NCBI RefSeq assembly: GCF_921294215.1
Contig: NZ_CAKLDM010000001.1
Coordinates: 248,001-312,000, forward strand
Origin: Vibrio marisflavi CECT 7928
GTDB lineage: Bacteria > Pseudomonadota > Gammaproteobacteria > Enterobacterales > Vibrionaceae
Direction: 5' to 3'
DNA: 64,000 bases
The notes beneath the pieces are model-generated. The model was not told the origin of the DNA. It was given only the letters and a program-made list of their open reading frames with translations, and did no database searches. Of this stretch, positions 1-9,202 are shown in pieces (position 1 is the stretch's first letter; each line of letters opens with the position of its first letter). The position numbers and the translations under genes are program-made.

Positions 1-200
1 TCAACTATGGTGGTTATGGATTCTCCGAAAGATGAAAGGTAAGGGATATACAGATTACCGTCATTTACACTGTAAAAAATTCTTGGACGATAAGCTGTAC
101 GTCACAGATAGCGTTAAAGTTTTGTGAAGTTTTGAATATTGCTTCTAAAATCTAAATAAAAATACGAGCTCTTAACACATTGAACTCAAATGGATTTTAG

Positions 201-1247
201 ATGGAACGTCAAACAAGGATGAGAACGGTTCTGAGCGGGCTACTCAGCTCCCTTTGCATTTTTACGCCAAGCCTGATTTTTGCTGAAGAACTTCCAAATT
301 GCGAAGAAGACGGAGTTCAAGCTGAATGTAAATCGTCGCGCCACTCTTCTCCATTCAGAACTTACGCAGCTTCTCCGCTTCAAGCATTAAGTTTAACCAC
401 ACAACTGCGTTCTGCTGAGTTGGTTGACGATGCTGAAGTGTTCTTGGTGGGGAGCGTAGCGAGTGTATGGGCACAAGGTCGAGATATCCAGTTAGACTAC
501 TATCAAAACCAAGTGATGTCAGGAGTTGCTTGGCGTGTGAGCGAGTCTTGGAGTGCAGAGGTAAAGTATCAACTGGCGTGGTCAGCGAATAATCACCTCG
601 ATACGCTGACAATTGATTTCCATGACTTTGTTGGTATATCGCAAAACGGTAGACAGGATGAAGACAAACATCAAAACAACATCGATAGTAGCACTTACAA
701 TATAGCGATTAATGACTTTGACAGTGAGGTGATGGTCAATGCGGTGCATGGATATTTGCAGTGGCAGGCATTTCGCACATCACATCAAGCGTTCTCATTT
801 GGCGCGACTTTATATTATAACAAGGTAAGTAACTCTCCGTTTGCCGCATCTACCTTTGACCAAGCTTTTCAAATCAACTATTCACTCTTTTATGGCGCAA
901 GCTCATTTTTTACGACAATTGGTGGAACCTTACACTCTTCAGATGAGCACATATTTGAGACATTGCCAGTTAAAAGGTTCACTGGCGCATGGGCATTTGG
1001 CTATGGTTATCGTTTGGCTCGAAACCACGAATTAATGTTCGAATATCACGGCTACGAAGGCATGCTAGAGCACGACGAAGAATTTACAAAAGCCTCTCAA
1101 GAGGTTGTACTCGGTTATCGCTACTATCTAAAAGATTTAGCGCAGTTTGAGCTGTCTGCTACAGAGAATATCTATAACATGAGTAACTCTACTGACATCG
1201 TTTTTAGCCTTGGTATGAGGTTTTTCCTAGACTCTCTTTCTGGGTGA
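201..1247 (+). CDS. DUF3187-like outer-membrane protein
   Basis: A 348-residue protein with an N-terminal signal peptide (about residues 1-28, cleavage near FA-EE). The rest is rich in aromatic residues and alternating polar/hydrophobic stretches, as in outer-membrane beta-barrels, and ends in a strand-like segment with MRFF close to the C-terminus. Features such as the SPLQALSL opening of the mature part and the NNHLDTLTIDFHDFVGISQ segment resemble my memory of the DUF3187 family; that assignment is from recall, not a search. It stands alone upstream of the H-NOX gene, 163 bases away. Function is unknown. No clear Shine-Dalgarno precedes the chosen ATG. Confidence 0.6.
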   Translation: MERQTRMRTVLSGLLSSLCIFTPSLIFAEELPNCEEDGVQAECKSSRHSSPFRTYAASPLQALSLTTQLRSAELVDDAEVFLVGSVASVWAQGRDIQLDYYQNQVMSGVAWRVSESWSAEVKYQLAWSANNHLDTLTIDFHDFVGISQNGRQDEDKHQNNIDSSTYNIAINDFDSEVMVNAVHGYLQWQAFRTSHQAFSFGATLYYNKVSNSPFAASTFDQAFQINYSLFYGASSFFTTIGGTLHSSDEHIFETLPVKRFTGAWAFGYGYRLARNHELMFEYHGYEGMLEHDEEFTKASQEVVLGYRYYLKDLAQFELSATENIYNMSNSTDIVFSLGMRFFLDSLSG

Positions 1248-1410
1248 CGAGTGTTGTTCACCTTTTGCTTCAAGAGCTGTTGTGTCGCATAGCTAGGAGT
1301 GCTCTCAATCAATAAATGAAACGATATGAAAATAGTTGTTTCGTTTGTAAAATTAGAGGCTTGTGTCGATACTTCAAGAACATAGTATTGAATAGGGATG
1401 ATGGTCCAAA

Positions 1411-1950
1411 ATGAAAGGAATCATATTCACAGAGTTTCTAGAATTGGTTGAGGCGAAGTTCGGCATTGAAGTGTTAGAAAATATGCTGGAGATGTCTGAT
1501 GATACAGGAGTGTATACCGCTGTCGGAAGTTATGATCACAAAGATCTTGTAAACTTAATTGTATCGCTGAGTAAGTTAACTAAAGTTGCTGTGGAAGATC
1601 TACAGCAGGTTTTTGGCCGTGCTGTTTTTATGAATTTATACAAAAGCTTGCGTAACAGCGCACCTATTGTAGATTGCAAAACGACCTTTCAATTTTTACG
1701 TCAAGTAGAAAACTACATACATATCGAAGTTAAAAAGCTTTATCCAGATGCTAACCCTCCGAAATTTAACTTTCTTTCCGAATCAGAATCTACTTTAGAG
1801 TTCGACTATCACAGTGCTCGTTGCATGTCCCATGTGTGTCTTGGTCTCGTGCAAGGCTGTGCTGACAAACTGGACGAAACCTTGGATATAAAAATGACTA
1901 ACCAAGTGGATGATGGTAGCCATGTTCGTTTCAATTTGTCTGTCGTTTAG
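1411..1950 (+). CDS. hnoX: H-NOX heme nitric-oxide sensor
   Basis: A 179-residue single-domain H-NOX protein, the normal length for the family. The proximal heme ligand is His104 (context NYIHIEVKKLYP) and the heme-propionate YxSxR motif is Tyr133-Ser135-Arg137 (YHSAR). It is expected to bind NO on ferrous heme in the cytoplasm and to control the kinase encoded just 8 bases downstream; the two genes form an operon. In V. fischeri the homologous HnoX/HahK pair makes NO repress syp-dependent biofilm (published work by the Visick group). Here the pair lies immediately next to the syp locus, which strengthens that functional link. Confidence 0.93.
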   Translation: MKGIIFTEFLELVEAKFGIEVLENMLEMSDDTGVYTAVGSYDHKDLVNLIVSLSKLTKVAVEDLQQVFGRAVFMNLYKSLRNSAPIVDCKTTFQFLRQVENYIHIEVKKLYPDANPPKFNFLSESESTLEFDYHSARCMSHVCLGLVQGCADKLDETLDIKMTNQVDDGSHVRFNLSVV

Positions 1951-1958
1951 AGGGTGTT

Positions 1959-3665
1959 ATGGCTGGTAATTCTCCCTTAGAGCGAAAGTTAGAGCGAGAG
2001 AAAGCTGCGAGAAAAGAAGCGGAAAAGTTACTGGATAATAAATCTAGGGAGCTTTACGAGTCCAATCAGCACCTAGAAATGGCATTGAGACACCTAAAGA
2101 AGCAAACGTTAAGTGACCTAAAAAAGTTTGAGTTCGAGGAATTAATTGATAGAACTCTTATCCAATTTGGTCGATCATTTTTGTCTCACCAGCTTGATGA
2201 AGCTCAGATTCGCACTTTCTTGACGACTCTGTCTAGCGCAGAGGTGATCGCTTCTACTTACCTACGTCTTGATGTAGATGTGTTACCAGACTTGCCTGTC
2301 TGCGAGTATGGTATTAAACCGTTCGTTGAAAACCTTGGTCAGCATCTAGAAGACAGTAAAGAAACCGTGTTTTGGTTAGAAGATGTTTTGCATATTCCTA
2401 TCAATATTGATTCCGAATTTGTGGGAGAGCTGCTTTTTAAAATTAGTTTAGGTGAGATTAAAAGAGAGTTTGTTGTCAGTCAGATGGAGCTTGTAGCAGA
2501 GCTGTTTTGCAGTGCAATTAGCAGGCAAAAAATGATCACAGCTACAATTGAAGCTCGAAAACGGGCAGAAAGCTCGGAGAAGTCGATCAAAGAGTTTGTA
2601 GCGATGATTAACCACGAACTACGTACACCTTTGAATGGATTACTTGGGAGTGCTGAGTTGTTGTCAGGTACGCAATTAAGCCCGCAACAAGGAAACTATT
2701 TGACCAACTTAAAATCTTCAGGCGACTTATTGCGTGCCATCATCAATGACTTACTAGATTTTAGCAAGATGAGTGCAGATATGATGGAGCTCATCCCCAG
2801 TAAGTTTGGTTGGACACAGCTTGAATCCATGCTTACGGGAATATTTTCGATAAAAGCAGCTGAGCAGCAAATAGAGTTTAATATCGAAAAAGAAAGTGCT
2901 ATCCCAACGCACTTCATTGGAGATTTTGAAAGAGTCAGCCAAGTGTTAGTTAATATTGTCGGTAACGCTATTAAGTTTACTGAGAAAGGTAGCGTTGATT
3001 TAAGTTTTGCTTGGGAGATGACTGTTCTTAAGTGCCAAGTAAAAGATACCGGTATTGGAATACCGAAAGATGCGCAGCCAAACCTGTTCAACCCTTTTGT
3101 CCAAGCCGATCGTTCGAGCAACCGCCATCATGAAGGAACGGGTCTTGGACTCGCAATATGTAAACAGCTTATCGATTTGATGCACGGTAGTATCTCATTC
3201 GATAGCGAGCCGGGATCAGGTACAACCTTTTATCTATCCATACCCTTGATCGTGTCTGAGGATGACGAAGAGCTTGAATTGGTCGGGCCTTCAGATACAA
3301 AAGATATTGATCAACTTTCAATATTGGTTGTTGATGATATTCGAATGAACCAAATCATCATCAACCAAATGCTGCAGAAATTAGATATAAGGCCTGACAT
3401 TTCAAACAATGGAGTGGAGGCAATCGAAGCGGTAGAAAATAACAGTTATGACATCATCTTTATGGATTGTCGTATGCCTGAAATGGATGGCTTTGAAGCG
3501 ACAGAAATGCTCAGAAAGAAAGGTTATGAGACGCCAATTATTGCTCTTACAGCCGCGACAACACTGTCAGAAAGAGAGCGCTGTGTGGAGTGTGGTATGA
3601 ATGATATTTTGACTAAGCCGTATACAGGTCAAGATTTACAGGAAATGCTTAGAAAATGGAGTTAG
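1959..3665 (+). CDS. hahK: H-NOX-associated hybrid histidine kinase
   Basis: A 568-residue soluble hybrid kinase. Residues 1-60 are a charged coiled coil, 60-190 a sensor-like region with no membrane segment, His219 (context MINHELRTPLNG) is the phospho-accepting HisKA histidine, 325-430 the HATPase domain (N box GNAIKFTEKG, later GTGLGLAI), and 455-568 a receiver with Asp503 (FMDCRMPEMDG). No HPt domain is present, so phosphate must leave through another protein, plausibly SypF HPt. Called HnoK or HahK in other vibrios. The start overlaps a GAGGG Shine-Dalgarno 8 bases after the hnoX stop. Confidence 0.9.
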   Translation: MAGNSPLERKLEREKAARKEAEKLLDNKSRELYESNQHLEMALRHLKKQTLSDLKKFEFEELIDRTLIQFGRSFLSHQLDEAQIRTFLTTLSSAEVIASTYLRLDVDVLPDLPVCEYGIKPFVENLGQHLEDSKETVFWLEDVLHIPINIDSEFVGELLFKISLGEIKREFVVSQMELVAELFCSAISRQKMITATIEARKRAESSEKSIKEFVAMINHELRTPLNGLLGSAELLSGTQLSPQQGNYLTNLKSSGDLLRAIINDLLDFSKMSADMMELIPSKFGWTQLESMLTGIFSIKAAEQQIEFNIEKESAIPTHFIGDFERVSQVLVNIVGNAIKFTEKGSVDLSFAWEMTVLKCQVKDTGIGIPKDAQPNLFNPFVQADRSSNRHHEGTGLGLAICKQLIDLMHGSISFDSEPGSGTTFYLSIPLIVSEDDEELELVGPSDTKDIDQLSILVVDDIRMNQIIINQMLQKLDIRPDISNNGVEAIEAVENNSYDIIFMDCRMPEMDGFEATEMLRKKGYETPIIALTAATTLSERERCVECGMNDILTKPYTGQDLQEMLRKWS

Positions 3666-3675
3666 TGAAGTTGAA

Positions 3676-3710
3676 TGCAAGAGAATTTGGGGGAAGTAAA
3701 TTCTCTTGCA
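3676..3710. terminator. Bidirectional terminator hairpin between hahK and sypR
   Basis: A perfect 13-bp inverted repeat (arms 3676-3688 and 3698-3710, TGCAAGAGAATTT and its complement) around a 9-base G-rich loop separates two convergent genes. There is no strong T run on either side, so it may need extra factors. Confidence 0.55.
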
Positions 3711-3723
3711 AATACCAAAGCAC

Positions 3724-4359
3724 CTATCTTCCTCGTCCATCAACCATTACCAATAGTGTTTGCGAGATAATCTTCATATCTGTCCAAAACCAGTTGCTCA
3801 ATGAGTTAAGAGACAATGCGTAACTGTGGTCGAACGCTACTTTTCTTCTGACATCATCAATACAAGTATCATAACCCTGATTAACTTGAGCTAAGCCGGT
3901 TATTCCTGGCAAGACACCATATGTCCTATCAGCAAAATACGGAATAGCCGTTTCCAGCTTATTGTAAAAGCCAGGGCGCTCAGGTCTTGGGCCAATAAGC
4001 GACATGTCACCTGCAATTACATTGAAAAGTTGAGGTATTTCATCAAGGCGAGTTTTACGTAAGAAACGACCGACTGGCGTGATTCTAGGGTCATCTTCTG
4101 TTGCCCAAATTGCCCCTGTTTTCGCTTCAGCATCTTGGTACATAGTTCTAAACTTGATGATTTCGAATAGCACCATTTTGCTTGGCGTTGATTTCCCTAC
4201 TCTCAGTTGCTTGTAGAATACCGGACCAGCAGATGTCATCTTGATGGCAATTGCTATCAATGGCATCAGTGGCAATAGCATTAGAATAGCAGCACTAGCC
4301 CCAAATAAATCCAATAAACGTTTTGCTATCCATGTTGGTTTAATTGTTAAGTTACTCAT
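3724..4359 (-). CDS. sypR: SypR undecaprenyl-phosphate sugar transferase
   Basis: A 211-residue bacterial sugar transferase of the short type: one membrane helix (about residues 14-38) followed by the catalytic domain with the family blocks KFRTM, DEIPQL and SLIGPRPE. It should start synthesis of the repeat unit by moving a sugar phosphate onto undecaprenyl phosphate at the inner membrane. It is the last gene of the syp locus, 11 bases after sypQ, the same position sypR has in V. fischeri. Convergent with hahK. Confidence 0.92.
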   Translation of the reverse strand: MSNLTIKPTWIAKRLLDLFGASAAILMLLPLMPLIAIAIKMTSAGPVFYKQLRVGKSTPSKMVLFEIIKFRTMYQDAEAKTGAIWATEDDPRITPVGRFLRKTRLDEIPQLFNVIAGDMSLIGPRPERPGFYNKLETAIPYFADRTYGVLPGITGLAQVNQGYDTCIDDVRRKVAFDHSYALSLNSLSNWFWTDMKIISQTLLVMVDGRGR

Positions 4360-4370
4360 ATCTTCCTTCC

Positions 4371-5558
4371 TTATTGATTTATTCGTGACCAGCGCTCAGA
4401 TTCCATCCCCAATAGATATCTAAGTCCGCCTATCAAGTTTGCGTAGTGGCCGGTAATCATATACGCGATCAACTGACACAGTTTTATTGAGCTCATTGCA
4501 GGTATAAAAGTATTTGCAATCGCAATGGCATAACACACTACCTGCAATAGCAGAGCAGCTAAAAAGATGGGTTGAGTAGCAAGAACGGCAGATATTGTTA
4601 GACAACCTATCATCAAATACGGTGTAACAAGCCTCAGTCCTTTACCTGATAGAAAAGCAAACGCGACACCTTTGTATTTTGGCTTAAACATGCTCGCCAA
4701 TCTGATGACTTGCTGCATGTTACCTGCAGAGATTCTGAGTCGACGCTTGAAGTCGTTTGAGCAACTGGTCGCTTCCATTTCTACGGCGACCATTCTTTCT
4801 TCATGCTTTGCGATAAAACCTTGTTTAACGATCTGCATTGGTAAAACGAAATCATCGTTGATCGTGTTGCTTTTTAAAGGTGTGAATAGTCGCGTACGGA
4901 AGAGATAGAAGGCACCATGTGCACCCAGAGTGGAGCCTAACGTTGCTTCACGTTGCTTAATCTTTGATTGGTACTTCCAGTAATCCAGCTCTCCTTGATT
5001 TGCTGAGTCTAAAACTTGATAGCTAGAGTTCACCACACCCGTTCGCTCAGTTTTGAAGTGCTCTTCTGCAATAATGAGTGCGTCAATGGAAATAAGCGCT
5101 GATACATCACTCAAGCCAGTAATATCTGAATCGATGTACTGCATGTGGTGATTGAGTAAAGCAACTTTGCCGCGATTCTTACGATGGACATGTATTTCAA
5201 ATAATGTTTCGCAGCAGGCTGCTTCTTGAATTGTAGCTTGAGCTATTTCTGCTGTTTGATCAGTACAACCATCACACGCGATAATTACTTTTAATCGATT
5301 GGTTGGATAATCGAGCGTTGCTAAGTTTCGGATCTTATCTGCTATCCATCTTTCTTCATTGTATGCAGGGACAACAATCGTTATCGATGGTCTTTGGTTG
5401 TCTTGGGCCTGATCGCGATACCCTCTGCTACGAATTACCACTGGACTTTCAGGATGCCTTTTTGAATACCAAGACAGGAACAGTGGGTAAATTGCGTGAT
5501 GATAAACAATTAAGAATGAGCAAATGACAAAAGCGCAAATCAAGAAAATGTTTAACAT
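4371..5558 (-). CDS. sypQ: SypQ membrane glycosyltransferase (GT2)
   Basis: 395 residues. An N-terminal membrane helix (1-22), a GT2 domain (VVPAYNEE near residue 60, ACDGCTDQT, then a DD/D-type acceptor region) and three or so C-terminal membrane helices (residues 300-375). This is the architecture of processive or membrane-bound family-2 transferases. The ATG overlaps the end of sypP by 7 bases and has a GGAGG Shine-Dalgarno within sypP, indicating translational coupling. Expected to add a sugar to the lipid-linked syp repeat. Confidence 0.88.
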   Translation of the reverse strand: MLNIFLICAFVICSFLIVYHHAIYPLFLSWYSKRHPESPVVIRSRGYRDQAQDNQRPSITIVVPAYNEERWIADKIRNLATLDYPTNRLKVIIACDGCTDQTAEIAQATIQEAACCETLFEIHVHRKNRGKVALLNHHMQYIDSDITGLSDVSALISIDALIIAEEHFKTERTGVVNSSYQVLDSANQGELDYWKYQSKIKQREATLGSTLGAHGAFYLFRTRLFTPLKSNTINDDFVLPMQIVKQGFIAKHEERMVAVEMEATSCSNDFKRRLRISAGNMQQVIRLASMFKPKYKGVAFAFLSGKGLRLVTPYLMIGCLTISAVLATQPIFLAALLLQVVCYAIAIANTFIPAMSSIKLCQLIAYMITGHYANLIGGLRYLLGMESERWSRINQ

Positions 5559-6658
5559 GATAGTGCCTCCGACATGATCGACTGATACGCATCTACCATA
5601 TGCCTTACATCGTGCTGGCCTAAAACAAATTCTCTTGGTAAGAACGCCAGTGGTGTTTCCAATGTTTCGAAAATGATTTCCGCGAGCTCAGCAGAGTTAT
5701 TGACTTCAAAATGTTTTCCAGTTTTTGGGCAAAGTGTTTCTTTGCAAGCGCCTACATCTGAAACGACAGCCCTAATGTTGCAGGCTTGAGCCTCCAACGA
5801 AGACAGAGGAAACCCTTCCATTCGGGAAGGTAAGCAAAATAAATCGAGAGCTTGGTAGAAGCTTGCCATATCTTCAACCAAGCCTAAGAATATAACTCGA
5901 TCTTCAACGGCTAATTTCTTAGCTAGGGACTTTAGGTTGTCCACCTCGCTTCCGTGTCCTGCAATGGCGAGTGTTACGTGGGCTGGTAGGCGGGATAGGG
6001 CTTTGATCATTACATCTTGGCCTTTGACTTTTTCTATGCGTCCAGCGCAGCCGATGATACGAGCTGAAAGAGGAAGGCCAAACTTAAGTCGAGCATTTTT
6101 TTGGCAACCCGGTCGGAATTTTTCACAGTCGATACCATTTTTGATGGTGACAGTATTGTGATAATCAAACTGGGATTTAAGTGCTTTGCTGACATAGTCC
6201 GCATCACCTACTAGTACAGGCTTTACAGCTTTTAAAGCCATTTTTTGAATCTTGACGTGCTTTTTGTTGCTCAAGTGCCAAACATCGTGTTCGGTGTGTA
6301 TTCGGCAAGGGACGCCACTAATTAATGCGGCAGCCCCAGCATAGAGAAGCGGGCCAATGTGGTGAGTATGTACTGTATCCGGTTTAATGGTTGAAAAAAT
6401 CTTTGCGAGGGTCAGAACAATATCAGGTTGCACGCCAGACTTTTTTTCCAAGAACATAATGTTGTCACTGAAAGCTTTGAGCTTTGGCCAGTTTGCAATC
6501 GCTTGCTGCTTCTCACCTTCTAAGCTGAGCACTAGGACCTGAGCATTGGATGCTGCAAACCGAATCAAATCTAACGCTAGTGTTTCAATTCCACCGGGAG
6601 CTAAGTGCTGAACGACATGAACGATTTTAAAATTTTTCACCATTTCGTTTTGCTTCAT
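5552..6658 (-). CDS. sypP: SypP glycosyltransferase (GT4)
   Basis: A 368-residue GT-B enzyme of family 4. The N-terminal acceptor domain has the glycine motif PGGIETLALDL and the C-terminal donor domain has the EGFPLSSLEA form of the E-x7-E motif. First gene of a sypPQR unit, preceded by a sigma-54-type promoter (6703-6718) and a SypG-like enhancer (6761-6772), as reported for sypP in V. fischeri. It is separated from sypO by an extra binding-protein gene not present in the V. fischeri order. Confidence 0.9.
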   Translation of the reverse strand: MKQNEMVKNFKIVHVVQHLAPGGIETLALDLIRFAASNAQVLVLSLEGEKQQAIANWPKLKAFSDNIMFLEKKSGVQPDIVLTLAKIFSTIKPDTVHTHHIGPLLYAGAAALISGVPCRIHTEHDVWHLSNKKHVKIQKMALKAVKPVLVGDADYVSKALKSQFDYHNTVTIKNGIDCEKFRPGCQKNARLKFGLPLSARIIGCAGRIEKVKGQDVMIKALSRLPAHVTLAIAGHGSEVDNLKSLAKKLAVEDRVIFLGLVEDMASFYQALDLFCLPSRMEGFPLSSLEAQACNIRAVVSDVGACKETLCPKTGKHFEVNNSAELAEIIFETLETPLAFLPREFVLGQHDVRHMVDAYQSIMSEALSC

Positions 6659-6702
6659 GAATACCTCGAGTATTAGTAAAAAGTGCTTGTTTTACTCGAT
6701 AT

Positions 6703-6718
6703 TTCACGAAACGTGCCA
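6703..6718 (-). promoter_or_regulatory. Sigma-54-type promoter of sypP
   Basis: Minus strand reads TGGCACGTTTCGTGAA. The -24 element TGGCAC is perfect, but the -12 element is TGA rather than TGC. It lies about 45 bases upstream of the sypP ATG. Confidence 0.6.
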
Positions 6719-6760
6719 ATGATGAAATGGTTTTTATTTCAGTTGGTTACTGGATTTTTG

Positions 6761-6772
6761 TTCTCAGATTGT
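6761..6772 (+). promoter_or_regulatory. SypG-like enhancer upstream of sypP
   Basis: TTCTCAGATTGT fits the published V. fischeri core TTCTCA-N3-TG, with T instead of A/C at the following position. It lies about 45 bases upstream of the sigma-54 site. Confidence 0.55.
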
Positions 6773-6864
6773 TGCTTAGTCTAAATATGAGAGTCTAAAT
6801 GAAATACAATTTAAGAATACGTAGAGCTTATAGAAGGTTTCAGTTGTTGAGACAGAGAGGTACG

Positions 6865-7653
6865 TTACTCATAACCTTCCAAAAATTTCTTCAATTGACC
6901 ACTTTTACGTAGCTTAACCACCCCAGTATCCAGTATTTCTTTTAGCTGTTTGGCTTGCGGGTATTCTTTGGAGATAAGAATGAAGTTATCGTTAGTCGGT
7001 GCTCCTGGAATTGTTTTTGTGATTAGCACACCTTGAGATAGGTAATCGACGCCTTGTTCAATTTTAAATCCAATCATTATTTCGTAGTGAGTGACGAATA
7101 CCTGGCATCGACCAGCTACTGTTTTCATCACTAGTTGATTGAATGATTTCGCCGAGCGATCAACCCGATTGCTATCGAGGCCGACGCCATCGTAGTTGAA
7201 ACCATGTACACCGCATAGATGGTATTTTTCTAGATCCTTTACATTGCTAATTTGTAAGCCATCTGGAAATTGTTTTTTGGAATAAATGTAGACAGGAGTG
7301 AGAGAGTAATAGCTATCGGTAAAGATAAAGTTGCGTTTTCTTTCTTCACTGAAGGTTGCACTAAGAGCCGCGTCATATAGGCCGATTTTTGTGCCTTCAA
7401 CACAACGCTTCCAAACGGGCATTGCTATGGTGTATTTAATATTCTTGGGTCCTAGGATAGCGTTAAGTACGTCTACGTCATACCCAATAACCTCTCCATC
7501 TTTCTTGTAGGTGTACGGTGGCCAGCCACCGCCATCACCGCAGAACTTAATAGCCTGTTTGATCTCGGCAAAGCTAGTAGGGACAAAGGAAAAAAGTAGC
7601 GAAAAAATTAACGTTATCTTAAATAGTTGAAATTGTTTTTTTTTGGTATCCAT
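6865..7653 (-). CDS. Periplasmic family-3 solute-binding protein inside the syp locus
   Basis: 262 residues: signal peptide (about 1-29) followed by a single SBP_bac_3 domain (GGWPPYTYKKDGEVIGYDVDV near the mature start, AALSATFSEERK in the middle). Normal length for the family. No permease or ATPase gene is nearby, so a transport role is not supported; family members of this kind also act as sensors. It sits between sypO and sypP, a position with no gene in the classical sypA-R order, on the same strand, with 122-base and 206-base flanking gaps. It has no sigma-54 site of its own that I can see. A ligand-sensing or syp-modulating role is inference. Confidence 0.8.
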   Translation of the reverse strand: MDTKKKQFQLFKITLIFSLLFSFVPTSFAEIKQAIKFCGDGGGWPPYTYKKDGEVIGYDVDVLNAILGPKNIKYTIAMPVWKRCVEGTKIGLYDAALSATFSEERKRNFIFTDSYYSLTPVYIYSKKQFPDGLQISNVKDLEKYHLCGVHGFNYDGVGLDSNRVDRSAKSFNQLVMKTVAGRCQVFVTHYEIMIGFKIEQGVDYLSQGVLITKTIPGAPTNDNFILISKEYPQAKQLKEILDTGVVKLRKSGQLKKFLEGYE

Positions 7654-7774
7654 ACCGATGCTATTAGAAAATGCTAAATACTATCAGTATATTCTATTCT
7701 TATAATTCTGCCGTAACTCTGCGGACATTGGTAAGTATCCTCTGGAGGGAGGAGTGTCATTATCGATATAGTGT

Positions 7775-9202
7775 CTACGTGGTAATCTTTGGTATCACAG
7801 TAATGACGGGAGCTTCGGTTAACTTATATAACTCATCAGGCCTGCGGACTGATGTATCGAATAGCTCAAATAATGTTGCTAAGCCGCAGCCAAGTGCGAT
7901 TCCTGCAAATAGGCCAGCGATGATGAAAATCGCCGTAGGGAGGTTGGACGGAGCGCTAGGCGTGTAGGGTAAATCGATTATTTTTACTCGCTTATTTTGT
8001 TCAAATACACCCAACGATCCGGTTAACTGTGCCATTTCATAGCGTTCAATTAACTCATCGTAAAGCCTTCTCTTTATCTTTGCATCTCGCTCTAAGCGCA
8101 GTAACTCTTTCGCATTGTCACCAAAGTTATTTGCCTTTGACTCTAAATCAGAAATCATTTTTCTTAGGCTTTTGGTTTCTTCTTTAAGAGCCTCGAAACG
8201 GCTTCTGACCAATTGCAGACTATGTAGCTGAGTGACAAGCAGAGGCTGAGTTTCAGAGAAATCTGAAATAGAGGTGCTACTTGCTATATCCCACAGCTTG
8301 TCGCTGGTTAAGTTTGGTCTTTCTACTTTGAGTAAGAGTGCACGTTCACTTTCGAGTCGACTAAGTTCACGTTGTTTGGCTTGTACGGCACTATGATTCT
8401 CTGTGTATTTGGCTTGTAGCAAGGTCAGTTCACTGCGTATATTAATGATCTGATCTTCAATTTTGCCCACAACAGGGTTGGTCTTGGACATCTGCTCATC
8501 TAAGCTGCCTAAGCTTTTTTCTACCCCCGCGAGCTCAGCTTCTTTTTCTGATAGGTTTTGCTTTAAAGAAGCCAGTCTAGCTAAACTCTGAGTCTGCATC
8601 TCGGGGGTGACGCCAGAGTTTTGGTTCTTATAGTCAGCAAGTTTGGACTCGGCGATGTCAAGCTCATTTCTACGCTTTTCAATGTGATAAGTTAAAAACT
8701 CGCTGGAATCTTTAATAGAAGAACGTTCTGGTGCGAGAAGCTGTTCAATAAAGTGGTCGCTCACTGATTGCAACAGCTCTTTCATTCCATCAGCTTTGTT
8801 GGATATTAGCTCGATTTTTAAAAAATCTTTTCCAGCCTGAGATACGGTAATACTCGAAGATATTTTTTGAATAACATGTTCGACTTCCTGTGGAGTCATA
8901 TCATCGGTGATGAGCTTTCTCTCTACACCCACTGATTTTAATACATGCCTACTTTTCAGCAGCGTGCGCAAAGCATTCAATCTGTCTTTAAGCATTGTTG
9001 AAACCGCAATATCTTCCAAAAATGGGTTCATCTTGGCAGTCTCTTGTATCAACATGCTGGTATGAGCGTGATATTTTGTTGGTGCCAGCTTGCCGATGAT
9101 AAAGCCGACAATTGGCAGTATTAATATTGGTATCACGATCATATAGCGGCGTCGCCATGCTGAACAAAGGATAATGATCAGTCGGTATTTGAGTTCACTC
9201 AT
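7775..9202 (-). CDS. sypO: SypO chain-length determinant (Wzz/GNVR type)
   Basis: 475 residues. N-terminal membrane helix (about 20-38), a long periplasmic coiled-coil region (residues 150-390) and a C-terminal helix (about 425-447) followed by a short cytoplasmic tail: the polysaccharide co-polymerase layout. There is no fused BY-kinase domain; that function is on the separate sypD. It should set chain length and link polymerase to the SypC exporter. Its ATG overlaps the sypN stop as ATGA, so the two are translationally coupled. Confidence 0.88.
   Translation of the reverse strand: MSELKYRLIIILCSAWRRRYMIVIPILILPIVGFIIGKLAPTKYHAHTSMLIQETAKMNPFLEDIAVSTMLKDRLNALRTLLKSRHVLKSVGVERKLITDDMTPQEVEHVIQKISSSITVSQAGKDFLKIELISNKADGMKELLQSVSDHFIEQLLAPERSSIKDSSEFLTYHIEKRRNELDIAESKLADYKNQNSGVTPEMQTQSLARLASLKQNLSEKEAELAGVEKSLGSLDEQMSKTNPVVGKIEDQIINIRSELTLLQAKYTENHSAVQAKQRELSRLESERALLLKVERPNLTSDKLWDIASSTSISDFSETQPLLVTQLHSLQLVRSRFEALKEETKSLRKMISDLESKANNFGDNAKELLRLERDAKIKRRLYDELIERYEMAQLTGSLGVFEQNKRVKIIDLPYTPSAPSNLPTAIFIIAGLFAGIALGCGLATLFELFDTSVRRPDELYKLTEAPVITVIPKITT

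Noticed and set aside
1..200. Short open frames at the window edge
   Set aside because: No start, unclear frame; likely the end of an upstream gene but unsupported.
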